Notes under the pieces: model-generated
Databases searched by the model: none
Told to the model about the DNA's origin: nothing
What the model saw: the letters and a program-made list of their open reading frames with translations, nothing else
Made by a program: the position numbers and the translations under genes
Assembly (NCBI GenBank): GCA_002300355.1
Contig: NSGV01000001.1
Span: forward strand, 1,860,001-1,924,000
Direction: 5' to 3'
Length of the DNA: 64,000 nucleotides
From: Streptomyces sp. TLI_235
Lineage (GTDB): Bacteria > Actinomycetota > Actinomycetes > Streptomycetales > Streptomycetaceae
Part shown: piece after piece, positions 36,400 to 45,454 of the stretch
Position numbering within the stretch: the stretch's first letter is position 1
Layout: every line of letters begins with the position of its first letter

Positions 36400-36690
36400 C
36401 AAATCGGGCCCCACATCTCGCGGCATTTGTTCAATCTCCACCGCCGCCTTCGCCTTCGCCATCGCTCGGGATTGGTCGCGATCACCTGCTGCCGGCAGGC
36501 GGGGTCCGCGGCACCGGTCAGCTCCTCGGCCGCCGCACCGATGCAGCCGTGCTCGGGCGCCTTCCGCCCGTTGACCGCCCGACCGCCCGACGCGCCCCGT
36601 GCCTCCGGGCCGGCGGTGCGCCTCTCCATCGAGCGCCCTCCGCGGGCCTCGGCGGCGGGCGCGAACGGCGTGTGCTCCGCCCGCGATACG
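36400..36690 (-). pseudogene. Decayed copy of the lipoprotein family at 32218-33201
   Basis: Minus-strand fragments GGRAVNGRKAPEHGCIGAAA, EELTGAAD, CRQQVIATN and, in another frame, AMAKAKAAVEIEQ match GGRTVNGRTVPERGCVGEAV, KDLTGSAD, YQQQVIAAN and AMADAKAAVETQ of the intact lipoprotein. About 120 internal residues, the N-terminus and the frame are lost. The rest of 35927-36789 holds no other gene. Confidence 0.75.
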
Positions 36691-36789
36691 GCCGCGATAT
36701 CAAGATCTCCTAGCGTCTCGGACGGAGTCGGGGCCTTCCCCAGGCCCGCCGACTCCACCCGAAACGACGCCCGTTCAAAGGAGACACCG

Positions 36790-37200
36790 TTGCGTAAGCT
36801 CATAGGCCGCGCCACCACGGCCGCCGTCCTGTCGGCGGTCGCCGCGGCCAGCGTGGTCCTCGCGCCCGGCACGGCGGAGGCGGCAAGCTACAACAGCGCC
36901 TGCGGCAGCGGATACCGGGAGATCGACCACCTTACGCTGAACGACTATGGCACGGTGTTCCTGACCTACAACGGCTCGACCGGGAAGAACTGCGTCGTGA
37001 CCGTCCGGGACCACCCAGGTGCCGCCCTCTACATGAACGCCCTCGTCAGGCTCGCCGGTTCGCAGGAGTGGATCGGCGACTACGGCGACTTCACCACCTA
37101 CGCGGGCCCGGTGTACGTCTCCGCGGCCGGCCGGTGCATCGACTGGGGCGGCGAGATCGAGACCGCTTTCGAGTACCGCCAGAACGTCCACTGCGGCTGA
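36790..37200 (+). CDS. Spore-associated protein A (SapA)-like secreted protein
   Basis: 136 residues from a TTG preceded by AAAGGAGA. A signal peptide ends near APGTAEA. The mature part (ACGSGYREID, VFLTYNGSTGKNCVVTVRD, YTTYAGPVYVSA-like segment, GRCIDWGGEI, VHCG at the very end) matches SapA-type proteins found with streptomycete spores and aerial hyphae. It has four cysteines, a simpler form of the six-Cys pattern in the protein at 39011 and in the pseudokinase ectodomain. Function unknown. Confidence 0.85.
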   Translation: MRKLIGRATTAAVLSAVAAASVVLAPGTAEAASYNSACGSGYREIDHLTLNDYGTVFLTYNGSTGKNCVVTVRDHPGAALYMNALVRLAGSQEWIGDYGDFTTYAGPVYVSAAGRCIDWGGEIETAFEYRQNVHCG

Positions 37201-37231
37201 ACGCCCGCCCCGGACAGTCCCCTTCACGGCA

Positions 37232-37270
37232 GCGGCGAGCCCGGCCGGACACATCCGGCCGGCTCGCCGC
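37232..37270. terminator. Bidirectional terminator hairpin
   Basis: GCGGCGAGCCCGGCCGGA pairs with TCCGGCCGGCTCGCCGC with a single bulged G, between the convergent SapA-like and NlpC/P60 genes. Confidence 0.75.
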
Positions 37271-37304
37271 CTTCTCCCCGCCGGACCGGGCCGGCGGTGG
37301 ACGG

Positions 37305-38728
37305 TCAGCTGAAGATACGGATGGCGTAGGTGTGGCTGCCGTACACGTTGGTGACGTGGACGCTGCTGGTACCGCGTGGCGGGGCGGCCTCGATGATCTG
37401 GCCGTTGCCGATGTACAGCGCGACGTGGTCGGTGTTGCCCGGGCTGCCCCAGAAGATCAGGTCGCCGGCCTTGAGCGAGCTGTACGACACCTGGGTGGCC
37501 TGGACGGACTGCACATTGGTGTTGGCGCCGATGTCACGGCCCGCGGCGACCAGGAAGATGTACTCGGTGAAGCCGGAGCAGTCGAAGCCGTAACGGTTGT
37601 AGTCGTTGCAGCCGCCCGGCGAGAGCGAGGCGATGCCGCAGCTCGGACCGCCCTTGCCGCCGCCCCAGGCGTAGCTGAGGCTCTTGGTGGTCTGCTCCTT
37701 GGCGAGCGCGATGATCCGGCTGATCTTCTCGGCGCTGGTGCCGGCGGTGCTGCCGGCCGGGCCGCCGATCCGGCCGTGCCCGGCGGTGTCACAGGTGCCG
37801 TTGCCGGTCGACGGGCCGGTGTCGCCGCCCTGCGAGCCGCCGCCCGGCTGGTCGTTTTCGCAGCGCGGCATGTTCGACAGGAAGCCGTCGGTGCCGGTCT
37901 TGACGTAGTAGTCGGCCACCCACAGGTTCTCGGTGGTCTTGTCCCAGATGTTGCCGCCGTAGGCGTTCTCGCCGATGGCCTGGCAGGTGATCCGGATGGT
38001 GCTGCCGGCCGGGTAGACCTTCACCGCGGGCGCGGACACCTGGGTGGTGGCACGGCCGTTGAGGTCGGTCTTGGCCAGGTAGCCGGCCGAGTTCGGCGGG
38101 GCGGTCGAGGAGCACGTGGGCAGGTTCGGGTCGAAGCCGCTGTAGCCGGTCTTCACGTGGACGTCGGTGACCCACAGGCCGTCCGCGATCTTGTCCCAGA
38201 TGGTGTTGCCGTACGCCGAGTCGCCGGTGGCCTGGCAGACGACCGGCACCGACTCGCCGCTGCGGTAGGCGTTCACCTGCACGACGGCGGCGGACAGGCT
38301 GGGGCTCCGCCGGCCGTCGAGGTCGGCGGTGGCCGGGAAGGACGCGGGGTCGAGCGAGGTGTCGCCGCAGCGCGGCACGCCGGGCGCGAAGCCGTCCGAG
38401 CCGGTCTGCACAAAGATCGAGCCGGTCTGCACGTAGAAGTCCGGCACCCAGACGCCGTCACTGGTCTTGTCCCAGATCGCCGAGCCGTACGCCTCCTCAC
38501 CGCGCGCATGGCACGCGACGGGCACGGTGTGCCCCTTGAGGTACATGTCCACCTTGACGGTGTTGGCGTTCAGGGACGGCCCGTCGCGGCCGTTGAGGTC
38601 CTCCTTGGCCGTGAAGTTCGTGGCCGCGGCGGCCGGCGAGGCGGCCGGGACGGGCAGCCCGACCGCGGCGGCCGCCACCGCAGGGGTGTCAGAGCCCGGA
38701 CGAGTTTGATGCGAGTGCGTATGTGCAT
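37305..38728 (-). pseudogene. SH3-NlpC/P60 peptidoglycan hydrolase, frameshifted in its signal peptide
   Basis: ATG 38728 follows GGAGG by nine bases and begins MHIRTRIKLVRALT, the start of a signal peptide. The frame then changes at a GGGG run (38683-38688) and continues AAAAVGLPVPAASPAAAATN. Three SH3-like repeats of about 85 residues follow, each with AYGNxIWDK and a Trp-Val-x-Asp turn. A C-terminal NlpC/P60 domain has YGFDCSGFTEYIF (catalytic Cys) and TDHVALYIG (His). One indel restores about 475 residues, so the gene may be functional in the organism. Expected product: a secreted cell-wall endopeptidase with binding repeats. Confidence 0.85.
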
Positions 38729-39010
38729 GCCCATGGTCCTCCGTGGACTGGGGCGTGACGTGACGGCCGGAAGTCGGCTCCGCGGACGGTCCGGCAGTGC
38801 CGGGCGAGGGGAACCTCGTACCTGCCGTGTAGCGCGCCGGTCTCCTCCCGGTAGCCGCCGCTCCCGAAATTTTCGAACCGCCAGATCGTTCTCTGTGCAG
38901 CCTTGTTGGCTCACGAACGCGGTCCCCGGCGGGCTACAGGGGCGCTACACCGGACCGGTAGAAGAGGACGCACCTGTGCCATACAGCGCACCAACCCCAG
39001 GAGCACCTCC

Positions 39011-39481
39011 ATGCGCACCACGCTCTCCGCCCTGGCCGCCGCCGGCCTCATGCTCATCGGCGGCATCACCCTCGCACCACAGGCGAGCGCCGCCAGCACC
39101 TACGGCTGCAGCGGCAACCTGGTCGACACGTACGACCTCAAGACCGACGGCGGCACCGGCACCAAGTACGGCGAGCTGTACCTCTACTACTCCAGCGCCA
39201 ACGGCGGCACCAACTGCGCGGCCGCCGTCGACACCCACTTCGGCTCCGGCGTCAGCAAGTACCAGGCCGTGTACATCTGGCGCTGCGTGGCCGGCACCCA
39301 CGCCGGTGAGTTCTGCGACTACGACCAGTCCGACGACGACTCCGGCACCTTCACCTGGTACGCCGGCCCCGCCAGGATCACCGGCACCGCCAACCGCTGC
39401 ATCATGGTCTACGGCCGCGTCGACGACCCCAACAACTCCAAGGTCGCCGAGAAGAGCACCCTGGCCACCCACTGCGGCTGA
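39011..39481 (+). CDS. Secreted six-cysteine protein, homologue of the pseudokinase ectodomain
   Basis: 156 residues from ATG 39011 (AGGAG eight bases upstream). A signal peptide ends near QASA. The mature sequence has six cysteines in the contexts YGCSG, TNCAA, WRCVAG, FCDYD, NRCIMV and HCG(end). This order, together with WYAGPARI against KYAGPVRV, matches the outer domain of the pseudokinase at 12427-14220 along its whole length. It belongs to the SapA-like superfamily. Function unknown; it could be a surface protein of aerial growth or a soluble counterpart of the kinase sensor. Confidence 0.88.
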   Translation: MRTTLSALAAAGLMLIGGITLAPQASAASTYGCSGNLVDTYDLKTDGGTGTKYGELYLYYSSANGGTNCAAAVDTHFGSGVSKYQAVYIWRCVAGTHAGEFCDYDQSDDDSGTFTWYAGPARITGTANRCIMVYGRVDDPNNSKVAEKSTLATHCG

Positions 39482-39589
39482 CCGGAACGGAGGGGCGGCC
39501 GGGGTCACCCCCGACCGCCCCCGAACCGGGGCGGGCCCCGCCCGATCCCGGGGCGCTGCCTGCCTGAACCGCAATGACAGCAGGACCTA

Positions 39590-39645
39590 TTGACGTCCAC
39601 TCACACACGGCCGCACTCTGAACGCATGTTCAGAACCAACGTTCA
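39590..39645 (+). promoter_or_regulatory. Promoter with two GAAC-N4-GTTC operators over the start codon
   Basis: TTGACG (39590-39595) and CACTCT (39614-39619) are spaced 18 bases apart. Two inverted repeats follow, GAACGCATGTTC (39620-39631) and GAACCAACGTTC (39634-39645). The first contains the start ATG at 39626, so the transcript is probably leaderless and the TetR protein encoded third in the operon can block it. Confidence 0.6.
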
Positions 39646-41143
39646 GATCGGGCCGCCCGCCGATGTGGCGGTGGTCGGCGGGGGCATGGCCGGGATGGCG
39701 ACCGCGCTCCGGCTCCAGGCCGCCGGACTCTCCACGGTGGTGCTGGAGGCGCACGGCCACGCCGGCGGCTGTGCCGGGTACTACCGCAAGCGGGGCTTCT
39801 CGTTCGACGTGGGGGCGACCACCCTGGTCGATTTCGCGCCCGGCGGGGTCGGCGCCGAGCTGCTGGAGAGCGTCGGCATCGGGGCGTTGGAGGCGCAGGC
39901 CCTGCCCGGATACCGGGCCTTCCTGCCGGACCGCGAGGTCGTGCTGCACCGCGACCCGGCCGCCTGGCACGCCGAACGGCTGCGGATGCTCGGCGACACC
40001 GAGCGGCACCGGCGTTTCTGGGCCCTGCTGGACCGCCTGGCGGAGACCTTCTGGCGGGCCAGCCGGTCGGGTGTCCGGCTGCCGGTGCGCGGGCCCGCCA
40101 CCGCCGTACGGGATCTGCGCGCGGTCGGCCTCGCGGGCCTGCCGCTCGCCCGCCACCTCAACCGGACGCTCGGGGACGCCCTGCGCAGCCACGGCCTGCG
40201 GGCCGAGGCACCGCTGGTCGGGCTGCTGGGCATGCTGGTCGAGGACACCGTGCACGCCGGGATCGACGAGGCGCCGCTGATCAACGCCGCGCTCGGCGTG
40301 ACCATCCGGGGCGCCGGGCTGAGTCGGCACGCCGGCGGTATGCACGGCTTCTGGCGGGTGCTGGTGCGGCACTACCGGGGGCTCGGCGGCTCGCTCCGGG
40401 TGGGCTGCGAGATCTCCCGGGTGGACGGCGCACCCGGGGACTACCTTCTCACCACCCGTCAGGGCACCGTCCGGGCCAGCCGCCTGGTCTGCGCGGTCCC
40501 GGCCGCCACCACGGCCCGGATCTGCGCCGCGCTCCCGGTCGCCGGCCGGCTGCGACCGTACCTGGCGCGCGACGAGAGGGCGTTGGGCGGCGCCTGCGTG
40601 GTCTTCCTCGGGGTGCCCGAGGAGGAGGTGGCCGGCCAGGACCTCACCCACCACCAGCTGCTGCAGTCGTACGACCGGCCGCTGGGCGACGGCAACAACA
40701 TGTTCGTCTCCGTCTCCGCACCGGGGGACGAGGCGAGTGCCCCGCCCGGCCACCGGGCCGTGATGATCTCCACCCACACCGAGCTCGCCGCCTGGAACGG
40801 GCTCGACGAGAACGAGTACGCCCTGCGCAAGAAGGAGATCGGCGAGCGGCTGGTCGGCCACGCCCGGCGCGCGTACCCCCGGTTGGCGCGCCGGGCGGTG
40901 TTCGCGGAGACCGGCACGCCTCGCAGCTACCAGCGGTTCGGGTTCCGCCCGGGCGGAGCGGTCGGCGGCCCGCGCCAGCGGCTGCGCAACACCAACCAGT
41001 ACGCCGTCCCGCACGATCTCGGCGGGCCGGGGCTGTGGCTGGTCGGCGACTCGACCTGGCCCGGACTGGGCACGGTGGCCTGCGTGTTGGGCAGCCGGAT
41101 CGTCGCCGAGGGCATGCTCCGCGAGAAGGGATACCGCCGGTGA
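39626..41143 (+). CDS. CrtI-like FAD-dependent oxidoreductase (phytoene desaturase/isomerase family)
   Basis: 505 residues from ATG 39626. VAVVGGGMAGMATALRLQAA is the FAD Rossmann motif, followed by GHAGGCAGYYRKRGFSFDVG (second FAD contact), and the C-terminal motif GLWLVGDSTWPGLGTVACVL closes the flavin site. This fits the CrtI/CrtISO group that desaturates or isomerises carotenoids or related lipids. No phytoene synthase is in the window. The stop overlaps the desaturase start by four bases (GTGA). It is the first gene of a three-gene operon ending in its TetR regulator. Confidence 0.88.
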   Translation: MFRTNVQIGPPADVAVVGGGMAGMATALRLQAAGLSTVVLEAHGHAGGCAGYYRKRGFSFDVGATTLVDFAPGGVGAELLESVGIGALEAQALPGYRAFLPDREVVLHRDPAAWHAERLRMLGDTERHRRFWALLDRLAETFWRASRSGVRLPVRGPATAVRDLRAVGLAGLPLARHLNRTLGDALRSHGLRAEAPLVGLLGMLVEDTVHAGIDEAPLINAALGVTIRGAGLSRHAGGMHGFWRVLVRHYRGLGGSLRVGCEISRVDGAPGDYLLTTRQGTVRASRLVCAVPAATTARICAALPVAGRLRPYLARDERALGGACVVFLGVPEEEVAGQDLTHHQLLQSYDRPLGDGNNMFVSVSAPGDEASAPPGHRAVMISTHTELAAWNGLDENEYALRKKEIGERLVGHARRAYPRLARRAVFAETGTPRSYQRFGFRPGGAVGGPRQRLRNTNQYAVPHDLGGPGLWLVGDSTWPGLGTVACVLGSRIVAEGMLREKGYRR

Positions 41144-41925
41144 CCGCACCGACCCTGGCCGAACTCGGCACCGACCTGTTGGTCACCTCGCGCCGCCGCC
41201 GGGTGGTCGCGCTGGCCCGCCCGTTCGCCGGGGTGCTGCTCTTCGCGGGCGTGGCCTGGGCGGGCTGGTGGTGGCTCACCCCGCTGGTCGCCTTCCTGGT
41301 GTTCGTCGCGGTCGTCAACGTGACCCACGACGTGGCGCACCGCACGATCGGACTGTCCGAACGGGCCACCGAGTGTGCGCTGTTCGCGACCGGCCTGGTG
41401 CTGCTGGAGAGCGGCCACGCCTACCGGGCCACTCACACCCAGCACCACCGGTACTTCCCGCACCCCGACGACCCCGAGGGCCACCCCGCCGACCTGTCGT
41501 TCCTCGGTGCGCTGCTGCACGGCCCGGTCTTCCTGATCCGCCTGTGGTGGTGGTCGTTCCGGCGCGGCAAGGACCGCGGTTGGCTGCTCGCCGAGGCTGC
41601 CGCGCCGGTCACCGCGCTGCTGGGCGGGGTACTGCTCTGGCCCTATGCTCCTGGGGTGCTGACGTACGCGGTGATGACGATTGCGGGAAGCTGGGTGTAC
41701 CCGCTGCTGACGGTGTATCTGCCGCACCACGGCTACGGCGACACCCCGCTGACCCGGACCAGGACGCTGCGTGGGCGGGTCGTCCCGGCGCTCTTCCTGG
41801 AGCTCACCTACCACCTGGAGCACCACCTCTACCCGCAGGTGCCCAGCCACCACCTGCCGGAGCTGGCACGCCGGTTGGAGCCGTACCTCATCGCCAACGG
41901 CGTCCGGCCGGTGCGCGTTGTCTGA
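41140..41925 (+). CDS. Membrane fatty acid desaturase-like protein
   Basis: 261 residues from a GTG overlapping the previous stop. Three His boxes are present: HDVAH, HTQHH and HLEHH, the di-iron site of membrane desaturases and hydroxylases. Four hydrophobic spans surround them. Together with the CrtI-like enzyme it may desaturate or hydroxylate a lipid or carotenoid. Its end overlaps the TetR start by eight bases. Confidence 0.88.
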   Translation: MTAPTLAELGTDLLVTSRRRRVVALARPFAGVLLFAGVAWAGWWWLTPLVAFLVFVAVVNVTHDVAHRTIGLSERATECALFATGLVLLESGHAYRATHTQHHRYFPHPDDPEGHPADLSFLGALLHGPVFLIRLWWWSFRRGKDRGWLLAEAAAPVTALLGGVLLWPYAPGVLTYAVMTIAGSWVYPLLTVYLPHHGYGDTPLTRTRTLRGRVVPALFLELTYHLEHHLYPQVPSHHLPELARRLEPYLIANGVRPVRVV

Positions 41926-42541
41926 GCTCCGCGGCGCCGACGGCCGGGGCGCCGAGACCCGCACCAGGATCCTGGACGCCACCCTCGCCAGTCTGGTCCG
42001 CAACGGCTACGGCGGCACGACCGCGCGGGCGATCGCGCAGAGCGGGGGTTTCGCGCCCGGCGTCATCTACTACCACTTCGCCGACCTGGACGACCTGTTG
42101 GTGGCGACGCTGGCGCACACCTGCGAGGCACGGGCCCGGCGCTACCGCTCCGAACTGTCCGGGATCGACCGGGCCGGGCGCGCGGTCGAGCTGCTCCGCG
42201 AGCTCTACCGCGAGGACACCGAGGTCGGGCACATCGCCGCCGTCCAGGAGATCTACGCGGGTGCCCGCCCCGGCTCACGGGCCGCCGAGCGGCTGACGCT
42301 GGAGACGCGCCGCTGGGAGGAGCTGGCCGAGGAGGTGCTGACCGCGCTGCTGCGCGGCAAGCCGCTGGCGTCCCTGGTGAGGGTCCCGGTCCTGGCGAGC
42401 GCCGCCGTGGCGTTCTACCTCGGCATGGAGACGCTGACGCATCTGGACGGCGACCGCTCGCGGCCGGCCCAGCTCTTCGACCAGGCGGCCCGGCTCGCCT
42501 CCGTCTTCGACCGGATCCCCCGCCTGCGCCGGCGCGGCTGA
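41918..42541 (+). CDS. TetR family regulator of the CrtI-like/desaturase operon
   Basis: About 207 residues, probably from TTG 41918, which overlaps the desaturase stop. The HTH reads RILDATLASLVRNGYGGTTARAIAQSGGFAPGVIYYHFADLDDLL. The C-terminal domain is helical. Being last in the operon with two GAAC-N4-GTTC dyads at its promoter, it most likely represses its own operon, sensing a lipid product. The start is uncertain. Confidence 0.85.
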   Translation: MSELRGADGRGAETRTRILDATLASLVRNGYGGTTARAIAQSGGFAPGVIYYHFADLDDLLVATLAHTCEARARRYRSELSGIDRAGRAVELLRELYREDTEVGHIAAVQEIYAGARPGSRAAERLTLETRRWEELAEEVLTALLRGKPLASLVRVPVLASAAVAFYLGMETLTHLDGDRSRPAQLFDQAARLASVFDRIPRLRRRG

Positions 42542-42615
42542 CCGACCCGACCGGCTCCGCGCCGCACGGACGCCCGCGGTCCGGCCCCGGTCCCGGGACC
42601 TGCGCCGGCGGACCG

Positions 42616-44115
42616 TCAGGAACCGGCCGGGTCGATCACGATCTCCCGCTTGAGGATCTTGCCCGTGGGCCCCTTGGGCAGCGCGTCGGTGAAGCGGACC
42701 ACGCGGGGGTACTTGTAGGCGGCCACCCGCGCGCGGACGTGCTCGCGGATCTCGTCCGCGGTGGCGTCCGCCCGGGGCTTGAGGGCGACCACGGCCGCGA
42801 TCTCCTCGCCCAGGAGGCCGTCCGGCACGCCGACCACCGCGGCCTCGGCCACGGCGGGGTGCTCGTACAGCACCTCCTCGATCTCGCGCGGATAGACGTT
42901 GTAACCACCGCGGATGATCATGTCCTTCTTGCGGTCGACGACGAACCAGTAGCCGTCCTCGTCCACGCGGGCCAGGTCGCCGGTGTGGAACCAGCCGTCG
43001 CGGACCGCCTCGGCGGTGGCGTCCGGACGGTTCCAGTAGCCCGCCATCACGTTCTCGCCGCGCACGGCGATCTCGCCCACTTGGCCCGGCGCGCTGTCCT
43101 CGCCCGTCCCGGTGACCAGCCGCAGCTCCACACCGCGCACCGGCAGGCCGATCGAGCCGGGCTTGCGGGGGCGGTCCGGCGGGTTGAAGGCGGCCACCGG
43201 GGAGGTCTCCGACAGCCCGTACCCCTCCAGCACGGGCACATCGAATCGCTGCTCGAAGCCGTGCAGGACCTCGACGGGCAGGGCTGCTCCCCCGGAGACG
43301 GCCAGGCGCAGCCGCGAGGCGTCGAAGCCGTCGGGCAGTCCGGCGTGGAGCAGGGCCGTGTACATGGTGGGCACGCCGAGGAAGACGGTGACGCCGTCGT
43401 CGGCGAGGATCCGCAGGGCTGCGTCCGGGTCGAAGCGCGGGAGCAGGGCGAGGGTCGCCCCCGCGGCGACGGCGGTGTTGAGTGCGCAGGTCTGCCCGAA
43501 GGCGTGGAACAGCGGGAGACCGCCGAAGAGGACGTCGCCGGGGCGGGCGTGGAAGAGCGTTTCGGCGGTGGTGGCGGTGTTGGACCGCAGGTTGCGGTGG
43601 GTGAGCCCGGCGCCCTTCGGGGTGCCGGTCGTGCCGGAGGTGTAGAGGATGACCGCGAGGTCGTCGTCGGCGCGATCGACCACTCCCGGCATCGGCTCGG
43701 TGGCGGCGAGCAGGGCGTCGAACGCGTTCGGCTCGGCGACCAGGCAGGCCGTGCCGGTCGTGGCCGCGGCCTCGGCGGTCTCCTGCTGCGCCGCCGGTGC
43801 CGCCAGCACCAGCCGGGCGCCCGAGTCGCGCAGGGTGAAGGCGATCTCCCGGGCCTTGAGCAGCGGGTTCATGGGGACGACCACGGCGCCGGCGCGCAGG
43901 ATGCCGTAGTAGGCGACGGGGAAGTGCGCGATGTTGGGCATGACCAGCCCGACGCGGTCGCCGGGGCGGACGCCGCGGGCGTGCAGCAGCGCGGCGGCGC
44001 GCGCGCTGAGGTCGTCGAGTTCGGTGTAGCCGAGGGCGGTGGAGCCCTGGCGGACGGCGGTGCGGCTGCCGTGGGCGGCGGCGGAGTCCACCAGCAGGCC
44101 GGCGAGGTTGGTCAT
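42616..44115 (-). CDS. Long-chain fatty-acid/acyl-CoA ligase
   Basis: 499 residues. The AMP-binding motif VILYTSGTTGTPKGAGLTHRN, then GYGLSETSPV, GWFHTGDLARVDEDGYWFVVDRKKDMIIRGGYNVYP and the catalytic Lys region PKGPTGKILKREI are all present. The ANL-family enzyme activates a carboxylic acid to its CoA ester. It is on the same strand as and 66 bases after the TauD-like gene, so these two form the left arm of the catabolic cluster, divergent from the AraC gene. Confidence 0.93.
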   Translation of the reverse strand: MTNLAGLLVDSAAAHGSRTAVRQGSTALGYTELDDLSARAAALLHARGVRPGDRVGLVMPNIAHFPVAYYGILRAGAVVVPMNPLLKAREIAFTLRDSGARLVLAAPAAQQETAEAAATTGTACLVAEPNAFDALLAATEPMPGVVDRADDDLAVILYTSGTTGTPKGAGLTHRNLRSNTATTAETLFHARPGDVLFGGLPLFHAFGQTCALNTAVAAGATLALLPRFDPDAALRILADDGVTVFLGVPTMYTALLHAGLPDGFDASRLRLAVSGGAALPVEVLHGFEQRFDVPVLEGYGLSETSPVAAFNPPDRPRKPGSIGLPVRGVELRLVTGTGEDSAPGQVGEIAVRGENVMAGYWNRPDATAEAVRDGWFHTGDLARVDEDGYWFVVDRKKDMIIRGGYNVYPREIEEVLYEHPAVAEAAVVGVPDGLLGEEIAAVVALKPRADATADEIREHVRARVAAYKYPRVVRFTDALPKGPTGKILKREIVIDPAGS

Positions 44116-44181
44116 GGCGGGGTCCTCGGATTCGGGTCGTGGGGCGGCGGGGGTGGGGGCGGGGTCTCAGCGGGCCGGGTC

Positions 44182-45288
44182 TCAGCGGGCGGAGGCGGCG
44201 ATCCGCGTGGGGTGGGGCTCGGCAGGCGCGGCCCGGGGCGCCACGACGTCCCGGGGCGCGACCCCGCCGCGGCCGGGGCTACCCGCGCCCAGGTGGTCGG
44301 TGCCCCAGAACCACGCGGGCAGCTCCCGGCACTGATGCGGCGTCAGCCACAGGCGCAGCAGGTGGCGTCTGCGCTGCGGGTCGTCGAAGTCCTGGTACGC
44401 CTCGCGGCGGTGCAGGACCGCGTGGTTGTTCACCAGCAGCAGGTCGCCCACCCGGAGGTCCAGGTCGAGGCGGAACCGGTCGGACTCCGCCAACTCGTCG
44501 ATCAGGTCGAACAGTTCGGTGTCCTGCCGCTCCAGCCGGGGCACCTCAGGGAAGCGCTGGGCCGATTCCAGCAGCAGTCGGTCGTAGCGGATGCTGAGCC
44601 GGCCGCCGTGCCACACCGCGAGCGGAACCTCGTGCCAGCCGGGCTCGCCGGGCGCCTGCTCCTCGCGCCGGTCCACGCAGTAGCGGCGGAAGAGGCGCGG
44701 GGCCAGGTCGGGCCGGCGCTCCAGCACCGCGTTGTGGATCGCGGCCGAGCTGACGAGAGCCGTCCGCCCGCCCGAACGCGGAGCCGTCAGGTGCAGCAGG
44801 GCCAGCACGTCCGCGGGGTCGCTGTGGAAGGGCAGCCGCGCGCCGGTCTGGTAGCCGCGGGTGGCGGGGTCGGCCGGGTCGCGGCCGGTGTCGCGGACGT
44901 GGCCGAGCATGTGCCCGTCGGCGTTCTGCGAGACGGGGACGCCCAGGTGCTGCCCGAGCCCCCAGAAGAGGGTGCTCACCGCCACCGGGCCGAGCCTGTC
45001 CAGGGGCAGGCCGCGCACGACGGCGAATCCCCGGCCGTGCTCCAGCCCGTGGGCGACGCGCCGCAGCGCACCGGCGCCGAACGGCAGCGGGAAGTCCGCG
45101 GCGGTGAGCCGCAGCAGCGGGAGGCCGCGCCGCTGCGCGGTCCGCAGGGCGGTGTGCAGCTCGAGGACGTGGGAGGGCAGCAGGGTGAGGCACTGCCCGG
45201 CTCCGGCGCCGAGCAGCTCGGGCCCGTGCCAGACCGCGGGGCCTGTCGCGGGCGGGCCGGGCCGGTCGGGCGGGGGTGGGTGCGCCAT
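44182..45288 (-). CDS. TauD/TfdA family dioxygenase
   Basis: 368 residues from ATG 45288 (GGAGGAACC before it). The Fe(II) ligands are in ARLPFHSDPADVLALL (HxD) and NNHAVLHRREAYQD (His), with the 2-oxoglutarate-binding Arg in RRRHLLRLW. This clavaminate synthase-like double-stranded beta-helix hydroxylates a small acid using 2-oxoglutarate and O2. The substrate is unknown. It is divergent from the AraC regulator and probably cotranscribed with the acyl-CoA ligase. Confidence 0.88.
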   Translation of the reverse strand: MAHPPPPDRPGPPATGPAVWHGPELLGAGAGQCLTLLPSHVLELHTALRTAQRRGLPLLRLTAADFPLPFGAGALRRVAHGLEHGRGFAVVRGLPLDRLGPVAVSTLFWGLGQHLGVPVSQNADGHMLGHVRDTGRDPADPATRGYQTGARLPFHSDPADVLALLHLTAPRSGGRTALVSSAAIHNAVLERRPDLAPRLFRRYCVDRREEQAPGEPGWHEVPLAVWHGGRLSIRYDRLLLESAQRFPEVPRLERQDTELFDLIDELAESDRFRLDLDLRVGDLLLVNNHAVLHRREAYQDFDDPQRRRHLLRLWLTPHQCRELPAWFWGTDHLGAGSPGRGGVAPRDVVAPRAAPAEPHPTRIAASAR

Positions 45289-45389
45289 GGTTCCTCCGTG
45301 AAGCCGGTGCGGGGCGACGCTCCGGACGCCGGGGCCGGATCGGCACCCGTGCGGATCCCTGCAGCGTAGGGAGTCCACCGCCCGGGTGC

Positions 45390-45430
45390 TTGACCTGGCG
45401 GGACTCTGGACTTATCACTTGGGGACGCAC
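45390..45430 (+). promoter_or_regulatory. AraC gene promoter with an overlapping candidate activator site
   Basis: TTGACC (45390-45395), 17-base spacer, TATCAC (45413-45418). The motif ACTTATCACTTGGGGACGCAC (45410-45430) overlaps the -10 region. A related motif in reverse orientation, GTGTCCCAGAATGGCAAGT, occurs at 46507-46525 before the BKACE gene. Confidence 0.5.
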
Positions 45431-45454
45431 GGTCCGGCAGCCCTGGAGCAGCCC

